Origin: Spirochaetales bacterium
GTDB lineage: Bacteria; Spirochaetota; Spirochaetia; DSM-27196; PWMO01
DNA length: 6,291 nt
NCBI GenBank assembly: GCA_007130025.1
Contig: SLTF01000217.1
Location: forward strand, 1-6,291
Direction: 5' to 3'
The notes beneath the pieces are model-generated. The model searched no databases. It was given only the letters and a program-made list of their open reading frames with translations, and was not told the origin of the DNA. Within the stretch, counting starts at the first letter, position 1. Each line of letters opens with the position of its first letter. Both the position numbers and the translations under genes were made by a program. Shown in pieces: positions 1 to 5,563 of this stretch.

Positions 1-1269
1 ATTGAGTACGTAGTGGTTGGTACTGTGGCGGGCGACCTGGCAGCCGAGGGAGCCGCGGGCGATCCGACCGCGAGCGAGGACGTTCTCGCGGTTCGCGTTG
101 ACGTATATACGGTGGACAGCTGGAACATCATTGCGGTGCCGTTTCTTCGGTATACTTCGGACGACGGGCTTACCTTGAGCATTCGCGCGAGAGATTACAA
201 TTTTCTGGGGACCCTGGAGCGGGTTGCGGGAGACGTGGACTGGGACTCCGAGTGGCCCGACGGTGGTTTGTTTGAGACCGACCGGGTGGATTTTGCGCTT
301 CGGGGGGCGGTGCCCTTTGAGTGGCAGGGCTACGACTGGCGCTGGGACACGAGTCTGTCGGCGGCGTTCATCGACGGGGCGAGTAACCGGTACGCGTGGC
401 GGAACCGGTTTGGGATCACCTTTCCGTGGCTGTTTGGACTCGACTGGTCCTCATCGATTCTTCAAGATCTGGAGGTTCGCGATGTTGAAGACCCGGATCC
501 GGTCTGGTTTTCTACGGGAGTTCGCCTGACGGTGGACGTGCCTACACCGTGGTGGGTGCCCGGATTGGGGGCGGTGCGATATGTTCCGGCAGCAGAGGTG
601 CGCCAGCCGTACAGCCCGGACCGCCTGAGCGACGGGCGCCGCGGGGCGACGGCAACCTTTGATCAGCGGCTGAGCGCAGGGCGGATCAACTGGACCGACA
701 ACTTCCGCTTTGGGACCCGGGCAGAACTGATTAACACCAATGCGGTAAACCTCTACCGGGCCTTTATAGACGATTTCAATTTACCTACCGGACAGAGCGT
801 GATCGAGGGGCAGGTTCTGAGTTTCGGCGCGTTTCTGCAAGACGGGCCGGTGCCGATGGGAGTCTCCGCGCGGGCGGGCACCTTTGTACAGCTCTCGAGC
901 TTTTCCGGCGGGCCGGCGGATATTTCGTCTCGGATTCGCGGGATTCGGCGCACGGGCGATGAGCTGCAGGGCGAGTTTGGTGGCTATGCTAACGTGGATT
1001 TCTATGGTCGCGCGTTCCGTTGGGAACGGTACGTTGAAGGTCACGTCGGACTGTTTCTTGACATTGGAGCGGCAAACACCTTTGAAGAAGGGATGACGCC
1101 GGATGACTTTGTTTTTGGGTCAGGGGTTGAAGTGATTCTCTTTCCGCTGTTCTCTCGGGCGGCGTATCTTCGAGCGTCGCTGGGCTTTGACCTGCGCGCG
1201 GCGATCGAGGACCGCGAGGGCGGATCGCGCCGGCGGGAAATATTCATCGGGATCGATCATCACTATTAG
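1..1269 (+). CDS. Outer-membrane beta-barrel protein, possibly Omp85/BamA-TamA-like (5' partial)
   Basis: The reading frame is open from the first base, so the gene starts outside the window; the GTG at 13 is internal to the open frame and need not be the start. About 422 residues are visible, ending at a TAG. The protein alternates short polar and hydrophobic/aromatic stretches, is rich in Trp, Tyr, Phe, Gly and Asp, has no long hydrophobic helix, and ends in an aromatic residue (…GIDHHY), all typical of a transmembrane beta-barrel. The stretch 'DDGLTLSIRARDYNFLGT' near nt 160-213 resembles the 'd.NFLGtG' segment at the start of Omp85-family barrels, so a BamA/TamA-like protein whose POTRA domains lie upstream is my best guess. 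That assignment is inference; another barrel or porin family is possible. The gene converges on the epimerase gene, 42 bp away, and shows no clear terminator. Confidence 0.62.
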   Translation: MEYVVVGTVAGDLAAEGAAGDPTASEDVLAVRVDVYTVDSWNIIAVPFLRYTSDDGLTLSIRARDYNFLGTLERVAGDVDWDSEWPDGGLFETDRVDFALRGAVPFEWQGYDWRWDTSLSAAFIDGASNRYAWRNRFGITFPWLFGLDWSSSILQDLEVRDVEDPDPVWFSTGVRLTVDVPTPWWVPGLGAVRYVPAAEVRQPYSPDRLSDGRRGATATFDQRLSAGRINWTDNFRFGTRAELINTNAVNLYRAFIDDFNLPTGQSVIEGQVLSFGAFLQDGPVPMGVSARAGTFVQLSSFSGGPADISSRIRGIRRTGDELQGEFGGYANVDFYGRAFRWERYVEGHVGLFLDIGAANTFEEGMTPDDFVFGSGVEVILFPLFSRAAYLRASLGFDLRAAIEDREGGSRRREIFIGIDHHY

Positions 1270-1305
1270 GCTGGTGCTCGCGGGGGCTATGCTCGCTGGG
1301 GGTTT

Positions 1306-1325
1306 GGTCGGTCAGCTGACCGGCT
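1306..1325. other. Palindrome at the convergent gene ends
   Basis: A perfect 14-bp palindrome, CGGTCAGCTGACCG, lies at 1309-1322. Allowing G-U pairs it extends to an 8-bp stem with an AGCT loop. It covers the TGA stop of the epimerase gene and sits 37 bp past the stop of the barrel gene. Neither strand has a T-run after it, so a classical intrinsic terminator is not supported. It could still mark the 3' ends of both transcripts or be chance. Confidence 0.35.
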
Positions 1326-2412
1326 GATAGTGGCGAAGGTACCAGTCGACGAAGCGCTTGACGCCGACGGTGATGGGCGTGGAGGGGGCGTAGCCGGTGT
1401 CGCGCTGGAGGTCGGTGGTGTCGGCCCAGGTTGCGGGGACATCGCCGGGTTGCATGGGCATGTAGTTCTTGACGGCGGTGCGACCGAGGGCTGACTCGAG
1501 GGCCTCTATGTAGTCCATGAGCCCGGCGGGGTTGCCGTTGCCGATGTTGTAGACGCGGTAGGGGGCCGAGGAGGCCGCGGGGCTGGGCGCCTTGGGGTCC
1601 CACGCCGGGTCCGGCGCAGCCGGGCGGTCGAGGCAGCGGATGACGCCTTCGACGATGTCGTCCACGTAGGTGAAGTCCCGCTTCATGTTGCCGTTGTTGT
1701 AGACGTCGATTGGTTCGTTCCGCAAAATCCGCTGAGTAAACAAAAAAAGCGCCATGTCCGGCCTTCCCCACGGTCCGTAGACGGTAAAGAACCGCAGGCC
1801 GGTGGTGGGCAGGCCGAAGAGGTGGCTGTAGGTGTGCGCAAAGAGCTCGTTGGACTTCTTGGTGGCGGCGTAGATGGTGACCGGGTGCTCGACCGGGTGG
1901 GCGGTGTTGAAGGGCATCTGCTCGTTGAGGCCGTACACCGACGAGGTTGAGGCGTAGACGAGGTGGCCGACGCCGTTGTGGCGGCAGCCTTCGAGGATAT
2001 TGAGAAAGCCCACGACGTTGCTCTGCACGTAGCTGCCGGGATTCATGAGGCTGTAGCGAACCCCGGCCTGGGCGGCGAGGTGGCAGACGCGGTCCGGACG
2101 CTCGTCGGCGAAGAAGTCCCGCATGGCCTCGGCGTCCGCGATGTCGAGCAGCCGGAAGCGGAGGTTGGCGCGTGTGCTTGAGGGGGTGGTTCCGGTGGGG
2201 GCCGTGCTCGGGGGCGCGGCGCCCATGGTTGGGGTGGCGCCGGGGGTTCCGGCGAAGGCGAAACCGAGTTCGGCGAGGCGGGCGTACTTGAGGCGCACGT
2301 CGTAGTAGTCGTTGAGGTTGTCGATGCCGATCACCTCGTCACCGCGCTCCGCGAGGCGCTGCGCGAGGTGGAAGCCGATGAATCCGGCGATGCCGGTGAC
2401 GAGGATCTTCAC
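1312..2412 (-). CDS. NAD-dependent nucleotide-sugar epimerase, UDP-glucuronate 4-epimerase-like
   Basis: A 366-residue extended short-chain dehydrogenase/reductase. The NAD-binding glycine motif TGIAGFIG is at residues 6-13, followed by DNLNDYYD at 31-38. The catalytic region has the Ser/Thr cluster YASTSSVYG (153-161) and YAATK (181-185, the YxxxK pair). 'RFFTVYGPWGRPDMA' (207-221) is the typical signature of the UDP-glucuronate 4-epimerase branch, which interconverts UDP-glucuronate and UDP-galacturonate in the cytoplasm for capsule, O-antigen or exopolysaccharide synthesis. Exact substrate is inferred. Residues about 55-82 are an unusual Pro/Thr/Ala/Gly-rich insertion between the NAD-binding start and the 'RFRLLDIAD' strand; most relatives have a short loop here. 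The start is GTG, overlapping the upstream SRPBCC stop by 4 bp (GTGA) and preceded by a good AGGAGG, which points to cotranscription and coupled translation. It is the last gene of the minus-strand cluster. Confidence 0.9.
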   Translation of the reverse strand: MKILVTGIAGFIGFHLAQRLAERGDEVIGIDNLNDYYDVRLKYARLAELGFAFAGTPGATPTMGAAPPSTAPTGTTPSSTRANLRFRLLDIADAEAMRDFFADERPDRVCHLAAQAGVRYSLMNPGSYVQSNVVGFLNILEGCRHNGVGHLVYASTSSVYGLNEQMPFNTAHPVEHPVTIYAATKKSNELFAHTYSHLFGLPTTGLRFFTVYGPWGRPDMALFLFTQRILRNEPIDVYNNGNMKRDFTYVDDIVEGVIRCLDRPAAPDPAWDPKAPSPAASSAPYRVYNIGNGNPAGLMDYIEALESALGRTAVKNYMPMQPGDVPATWADTTDLQRDTGYAPSTPITVGVKRFVDWYLRHYQPVS

Positions 2413-3209
2413 GGGAGGGCCTCCTGGGCGATTTCCTTCCGTCGGTCCGCTTCGCGAGCGAAGGCGAGCATGGCGCTGCGCATGTCGTTGGCGCCGAGGT
2501 TGCGCAGGGCAAGGCGCAGGCCGAACTGGTCCTGGGCAAAGTCGATGCGGTTGAAGTAGCGAGCGTAGGTGTGCTCGCGGCCGTCGATGGTGACCGCCCG
2601 CAGGTACCAGGATCCGGCGACGCCGGAGAGCTGGCCGTCGAGTGATTCGGTCATCCGATAGTGCAGGATGAACTCATCGGCAGACGGCGGATATGGCTCG
2701 ACTACCTGTAGATGGTAGTCGTAATCACTGCCAAAAAAGAGCACCCGAAACGAGAGGGTCAGCCGCTGGTGGTAGACCGATGGGCTGTCCGCGACGCGTT
2801 CGGCACGGCTGAAGGTGACGCGGGGAACGAAGTCGGGGTAGGCGTTGTAGTCGGTGACGACGTCGCGGAGTGCGGCGAGGGGCAACGCAAACACGGCGTG
2901 CAGGTCACCGATGGTGGCGGTGGTGGCCGGCGCCGGGGGCGAGGTGTCTACGGTGAAGCTCACCACCTGGGGACCCCGGGCGTGCAGCGCCTGAAGGTCC
3001 GTGCCGGGGGCGATGCTCAGCGCGGCCGCGGAGAATGGCGCCGGAAGCGGCGTGGACGGCGCGGAGCCTGGGGGCGCCGGGTCTGCGGGCGTTGGTGAGG
3101 GTGCGGCGGGCGTTGCGCCGGGAGTTGCGCCGGCGATGGAGGCTCCATTGAGGAGGGCCGATACCACGAGAACGAACACGATCACGGGTGGACGAAACAG
3201 AGACTTCAT
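2409..3209 (-). CDS. Exported SRPBCC/START-like protein, second paralogue
   Basis: A 266-residue protein from the chosen ATG at 3209. That start gives a clean signal peptide: K2/R6, a hydrophobic core VIVFVLVVSALL, and a likely cleavage after SIA (residue 26). A GTG at 3230 would add seven residues but has no ribosome site. The ATG itself has only a weak AAAGA upstream. Residues about 27-60 are a Pro/Ala/Thr/Ser-rich linker, suited to a periplasmic or surface tether. From about residue 100 comes an SRPBCC-type (Bet v1/START/Coq10-like) domain: 'DLHAVFALP', then 'DYNAYPDFVPRV' (120-131), 'LSFRVLFFGSDYDYH', 'GSWYLRAV', and 'GLRLALRNLG'. This fold encloses a hydrophobic cavity in known relatives, so lipid or other apolar ligand binding is plausible, but the ligand is unknown. 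It is clearly paralogous to the product of 3309-4085 and overlaps the epimerase start by 4 bp. Confidence 0.78.
   Translation of the reverse strand: MKSLFRPPVIVFVLVVSALLNGASIAGATPGATPAAPSPTPADPAPPGSAPSTPLPAPFSAAALSIAPGTDLQALHARGPQVVSFTVDTSPPAPATTATIGDLHAVFALPLAALRDVVTDYNAYPDFVPRVTFSRAERVADSPSVYHQRLTLSFRVLFFGSDYDYHLQVVEPYPPSADEFILHYRMTESLDGQLSGVAGSWYLRAVTIDGREHTYARYFNRIDFAQDQFGLRLALRNLGANDMRSAMLAFAREADRRKEIAQEALP
2420..2425 (-). promoter_or_regulatory. Ribosome binding site of the epimerase gene
   Basis: On the minus strand AGGAGG is followed by a 7-nt spacer (CCCTCCC) and the GTG at 2412. The site lies inside the 3' end of the upstream SRPBCC gene and supports the GTG start and the 4-bp overlap. 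Confidence 0.75.
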
Positions 3210-3284
3210 ATTCTTTGGGCACAGTAGCACGGTGTGGCGGATGCGGGCAACGGCTTTGCGCGGGTCAGCTCCTGCCGGCGGACC

Positions 3285-3320
3285 GGTGGGTCAGTTGGTT
3301 CGGGTGGGTCAGTGGGCTCG
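3285..3320. repeat. 18-bp tandem duplication at the 3' end of the first SRPBCC gene
   Basis: Two adjacent 18-bp units, GGTGGGTCAGTTGGTTCG (3285-3302) and GGTGGGTCAGTGGGCTCG (3303-3320), differ at two positions. The right unit contains the stop codon of the SRPBCC gene at 3309-3311, so the left unit preserves a former copy of that stop region just beyond the gene. It looks like a local slippage or duplication event in the 99-bp gap between the two SRPBCC genes. Confidence 0.7.
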
Positions 3321-4085
3321 GGTGAGGGCTTCGCGGTAGTAGGCGTCCATGACGGATTTCACGTCGCGCAGGCCGAAGTTTCGCAGGGCGAGGCGGAGGC
3401 CAACGATGGAGCGGCCGAAGGCGGCGAAGTTGGTGTATCGCACGTAGGTGTGGGGTCGGTCGTTGATGGAGAGCTCTTTGAGGTACCAGGTTCCCCCTGA
3501 GTCGGTGAGGGTCTCGGTTTCGGTGTCGAACATACGGAAGCGCAGACCGAACTCAACCGGCCCGTTGGTGTGGCGTTCGGGGTTGGTGCCGCGGTCGAGG
3601 ACGATCTGGTGCTCGGTGTGAAAGGCGTAGTCGGCGCCGAAGCCGAGGAAGCGGAACGAAAGCTTGACGCGCTGCTGCCAGCGCGGTGGGTCCGCGGCAA
3701 CCTGTTCGGCGGGGCTTTCGACTACACGGGGTACGAAGTCAGCGTGGCTGTCGAAGTCGAGAAGTACGGCACGGAATGCTTCAAGCGGGACAGGGTAGAC
3801 GGCGTTGAGGTCGGACCAGGTGAGGGTGACGTACCCGTCTTCGTCCGGATCGCCCCGCTCGACGCCGAAGTCCAGTTCGGTTGGGGTCTCGAGGAGGTCG
3901 TTGAACTCAGTGTCCGGTGAGACCGCGAGGCGGCTGCCGTCGAAAAGGCTGTCGATCAGGGCGTTGGTGACGGCCTCGGGGCGATCCGCGGCCGCCGGGA
4001 GCTCTTCTGCCCCGGCAGGGGCCGGGGTGGCGAAGAGCAGTACGATGATTGCGGCGAGAGCGGTCACGCGCGGCTTCTGGGTCAC
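3309..4085 (-). CDS. Exported SRPBCC/START-like protein, first paralogue
   Basis: A 258-residue protein starting at GTG 4085, which overlaps the metK stop in GTGA. The open frame continues further upstream inside metK, but that part is an Arg-rich shadow; the GTG start immediately yields a signal peptide (K4, R6, core VTALAAIIVLLFA, cleavage after AGA at residue 26). GAGGT lies 9 nt upstream of it. After an acidic stretch including DPDEDG (79-84), the SRPBCC-like domain runs from about residue 86: 'DLNAVYPVPLEAFR', 'DSHADFVPRV' (112-121), 'LSFRFLGFGADYAFH', 'GGTWYLKEL', 'HTYVRY', 'GLRLALRNFG'. The same landmarks occur in the same order in the protein encoded at 2409-3209, showing a gene duplication. 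It lacks the long Pro-rich linker of that paralogue. Location is probably periplasmic. Function is not known; apolar ligand binding is suggested by fold only. It is very likely translated by coupling to metK. Confidence 0.78.
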   Translation of the reverse strand: MTQKPRVTALAAIIVLLFATPAPAGAEELPAAADRPEAVTNALIDSLFDGSRLAVSPDTEFNDLLETPTELDFGVERGDPDEDGYVTLTWSDLNAVYPVPLEAFRAVLLDFDSHADFVPRVVESPAEQVAADPPRWQQRVKLSFRFLGFGADYAFHTEHQIVLDRGTNPERHTNGPVEFGLRFRMFDTETETLTDSGGTWYLKELSINDRPHTYVRYTNFAAFGRSIVGLRLALRNFGLRDVKSVMDAYYREALTRAH

Positions 4086-5251
4086 GCCCTGCTGACCTCG
4101 TCCTTGAGCGCCTCTACTCGGTCGGTCTGCTCCCAGGAGAAGGAGTCGCGGCCAAAATGGCCGTAGGCGGCGGTCTCCTGGTAGATGGGGCGCTTGAGGT
4201 CGAGGGTCTTGATGATTCCGGCCGGGCGGAGATCGAAGGCCTTCTGTACGGCGGTTTCGATTTTGATTTCGGGTGCGACGGCGGTTCCGAAGGTTTCCAC
4301 CATGACCGAGACCGGGAAGGGTACTCCGATGGCGTAGGCGAGCTGAACTTCGCACCGTTCCGCGAGACCGGCAGCGACGATGTTCTTGGCAACGTAGCGC
4401 GCCATGTAGGCGGCCGAACGGTCAACCTTGCTGGGATCCTTGCCGCTGAAGGCGCCCCCACCGTGGCGACCCATGCCGCCGTAGGTATCGACGATGATCT
4501 TCCGGCCGGTGAGTCCGCTGTCTCCGTGGGGTCCGCCAATCACAAACCGCCCGGTGGGGTTCACGTAGTACTTGGTGTTGTCGTCAAGCAGACCCGTTGG
4601 TTCGAGGATCGGTCGGATGATCTTTGCGACGATGGTGTCTTTGAGTTCATCATAACCGACGTTGTCGTCGTGCTGGTGGCTGATGACCACGGCGTCGATC
4701 CGCTTGGGCGTGTGCCCGTTGTACTCAATGGTGACCTGGCTCTTGGAATCGGGACGCAGCCAGGTGATGAGGCCGTTCTTGCGCAGCTTGGCGGCGTGCA
4801 TGAGAAGCTGGTGCGAGTAGGTGATGGGGGCGGGCATGAGTTCAGGGGTTTCGGTACAGGCAAACCCGAACATCATCCCCTGGTCGCCGGCGCCCTGCTC
4901 GCCCTGGTAGAGTCCGGTCCCCGATACACCCTGGCTGATGTCCGGACTCTGGCTGTGGATGGCGTTCAGCACGCTCATGCTCTCGTAGTCGAGGCCATAC
5001 TCGGGACGGTCGTAGCCGATCCGCTTGGCGACGCCGCGAGCGACGTCCTGCACGTCGACGTAGGTGTTGGTGGTGATTTCGCCGCCAACGAGTACCATTC
5101 CGGTGGTGGTGAAGGTCTCGCAGGCGACGCGGGATTCAGGGTCGGCGCGGAGACAGGCGTCGAGCACGGCGTCGGAAACCTGGTCGGCAAGCTTGTCGGG
5201 ATGGCCTTCGCTGACTGATTCGGACGTAAAGAGATATGTGCGGGTATCCAT
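4082..5251 (-). CDS. metK: S-adenosylmethionine synthetase (methionine adenosyltransferase)
   Basis: A 389-residue cytoplasmic enzyme, full length for the bacterial family, that makes S-adenosylmethionine from ATP and L-methionine with release of phosphate and pyrophosphate. Landmarks: FTSESVSEGHPDK (8-20, N-terminal ATP/metal region), 'HSQSPDISQGV' (99-109, methionine-side loop region), the family signature GAGDQGMMFG (120-129), the C-domain signature GGGAFSGKD (264-272), and the closing 'FSWEQTDRVEALK'. I see no missing key motif. The start is the ATG at 5251: AAGGAG lies 8 nt upstream. A GTG at 5260 would add three residues but lies within that ribosome site. metK is first in the minus-strand cluster and its stop overlaps the next gene by 4 bp, so it probably shares a transcript with the SRPBCC genes. 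The leader is short and holds no visible SAM riboswitch. Confidence 0.98.
   Translation of the reverse strand: MDTRTYLFTSESVSEGHPDKLADQVSDAVLDACLRADPESRVACETFTTTGMVLVGGEITTNTYVDVQDVARGVAKRIGYDRPEYGLDYESMSVLNAIHSQSPDISQGVSGTGLYQGEQGAGDQGMMFGFACTETPELMPAPITYSHQLLMHAAKLRKNGLITWLRPDSKSQVTIEYNGHTPKRIDAVVISHQHDDNVGYDELKDTIVAKIIRPILEPTGLLDDNTKYYVNPTGRFVIGGPHGDSGLTGRKIIVDTYGGMGRHGGGAFSGKDPSKVDRSAAYMARYVAKNIVAAGLAERCEVQLAYAIGVPFPVSVMVETFGTAVAPEIKIETAVQKAFDLRPAGIIKTLDLKRPIYQETAAYGHFGRDSFSWEQTDRVEALKDEVSRA
4095..4099 (-). promoter_or_regulatory. Ribosome binding site of the first SRPBCC gene
   Basis: Minus-strand GAGGT, 9 nt before the GTG at 4085, lies within the last codons of metK. It supports the overlapping GTG start rather than the longer open frame that reaches into metK. 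Confidence 0.55.
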
Positions 5252-5259
5252 GGATGGCA

Positions 5260-5265
5260 CTCCTT
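5260..5265 (-). promoter_or_regulatory. metK ribosome binding site
   Basis: Minus-strand AAGGAG with an 8-nt spacer to the ATG at 5251. It decides the start: the alternative GTG at 5260 uses the last G of this site and would have no properly spaced signal. Confidence 0.75.
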
Positions 5266-5290
5266 ATTTTCGGCTGCGTACGATGCGGTA

Positions 5291-5304
5291 TTCACTATAG
5301 TGAA
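5291..5304. promoter_or_regulatory. Perfect 14-bp palindrome over the metK -10 box (candidate operator)
   Basis: TTCACTATAGTGAA is identical to its reverse complement over all 14 bases and contains the TATAGT -10 box. A dimeric repressor bound here would block RNA polymerase. No regulator gene is in the window and I do not recognise the motif as that of a known methionine regulator, so the operator role is inference. Confidence 0.5.
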
Positions 5305-5322
5305 CGAGGGGACCCGGCGCAA
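5294..5322 (-). promoter_or_regulatory. Predicted sigma70-type promoter of metK
   Basis: On the minus strand, TTGCGC (5322-5317) and TATAGT (5299-5294) are separated by exactly 17 bp. The -10 box matches the consensus at five of six bases; the -35 box only at the first three. Transcription would begin near 5287, leaving a leader of about 35 nt before the ATG. Position, orientation and AT-rich -10 in a GC-rich setting make this the best promoter candidate for the whole cluster. It is a prediction by eye. Confidence 0.6.
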
Positions 5323-5324
5323 GG

Positions 5325-5401
5325 GCCGGGAGCCGGGAGCCGGGAGCCGGGAGCCGGGAGCCGGGAGCCGGGAGCCGGGAGCCGGGAGCCGGGAGCCGGG
5401 A
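5325..5401. repeat. Heptanucleotide tandem repeat, 11 perfect copies of GCCGGGA
   Basis: The unit GCCGGGA is repeated 11 times without a mismatch. On the plus strand this gives GGG runs separated by the 4-nt loop AGCC, which fits the usual G-quadruplex pattern (G3 runs with loops of 1-7 nt); the other strand has matching CCC runs. The CCGG cores can also form small hairpins. The array starts 2 bp beyond the -35 box of the metK promoter, on its upstream side. Open frames crossing it encode only a 7-residue repeat and are not judged to be genes. Confidence 0.97.
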
Positions 5402-5431
5402 AAGAGTGCATGAGTATCGGTTATCTGTCTA

Positions 5432-5450
5432 GGAGCCTGTCGGACTGACC
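5432..5450. repeat. Candidate terminal inverted repeat of the IS element
   Basis: GGAGCCTGTCGGACTGACC is proposed as the IS end from its position only. The partner repeat would lie outside the window, so this cannot be confirmed here. No gene is seen in 5402-5563; a 12-bp palindrome, CCGCCCGGGCGG, lies at 5504-5515 without a following T-run. Confidence 0.3.
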
Positions 5451-5563
5451 TCTCTGGTGGATACCCCGCGGAGGACCTGCGTGGTACCTTCAACCCGGAA
5501 GGGCCGCCCGGGCGGGAGGGAATCGCGGAAAACGGTGTGCAGAATCGGTTACTATCGCCCGCC

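Noticed and set aside
1244..1771. A 175-codon minus-strand frame over the epimerase 3' end.
   Set aside because: It is an alternative-frame shadow of the epimerase, rich in Arg, His and Pro.
4086..4355. N-terminal extension of the first SRPBCC frame into metK.
   Set aside because: The extension is Arg/Pro-rich shadow sequence, and a signal peptide begins right at the GTG overlapping the metK stop.
4049..5218. A 389-codon plus-strand open frame opposite metK.
   Set aside because: It is the mirror of a well-conserved metK, a common artefact in GC-rich codon usage, and its product is Val/Gly/Asp-rich with no recognisable domain.
5252..5260. GTG at 5260 as the metK start.
   Set aside because: It would destroy the well-spaced AAGGAG for the ATG at 5251 and has no ribosome site of its own at a normal distance.
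5252..5300. SAM riboswitch in the metK leader.
   Set aside because: The predicted leader is only about 35 nt, too short for any known SAM riboswitch class, and no conserved core is visible.
5291..5304. Phage T7-type promoter, because of the CACTATAG string.
   Set aside because: Only a short core matches and the rest of the T7 consensus is absent; the string is explained by the palindrome and -10 box.
5325..5401. CRISPR array.
   Set aside because: The 7-bp units are directly adjacent with no spacers.
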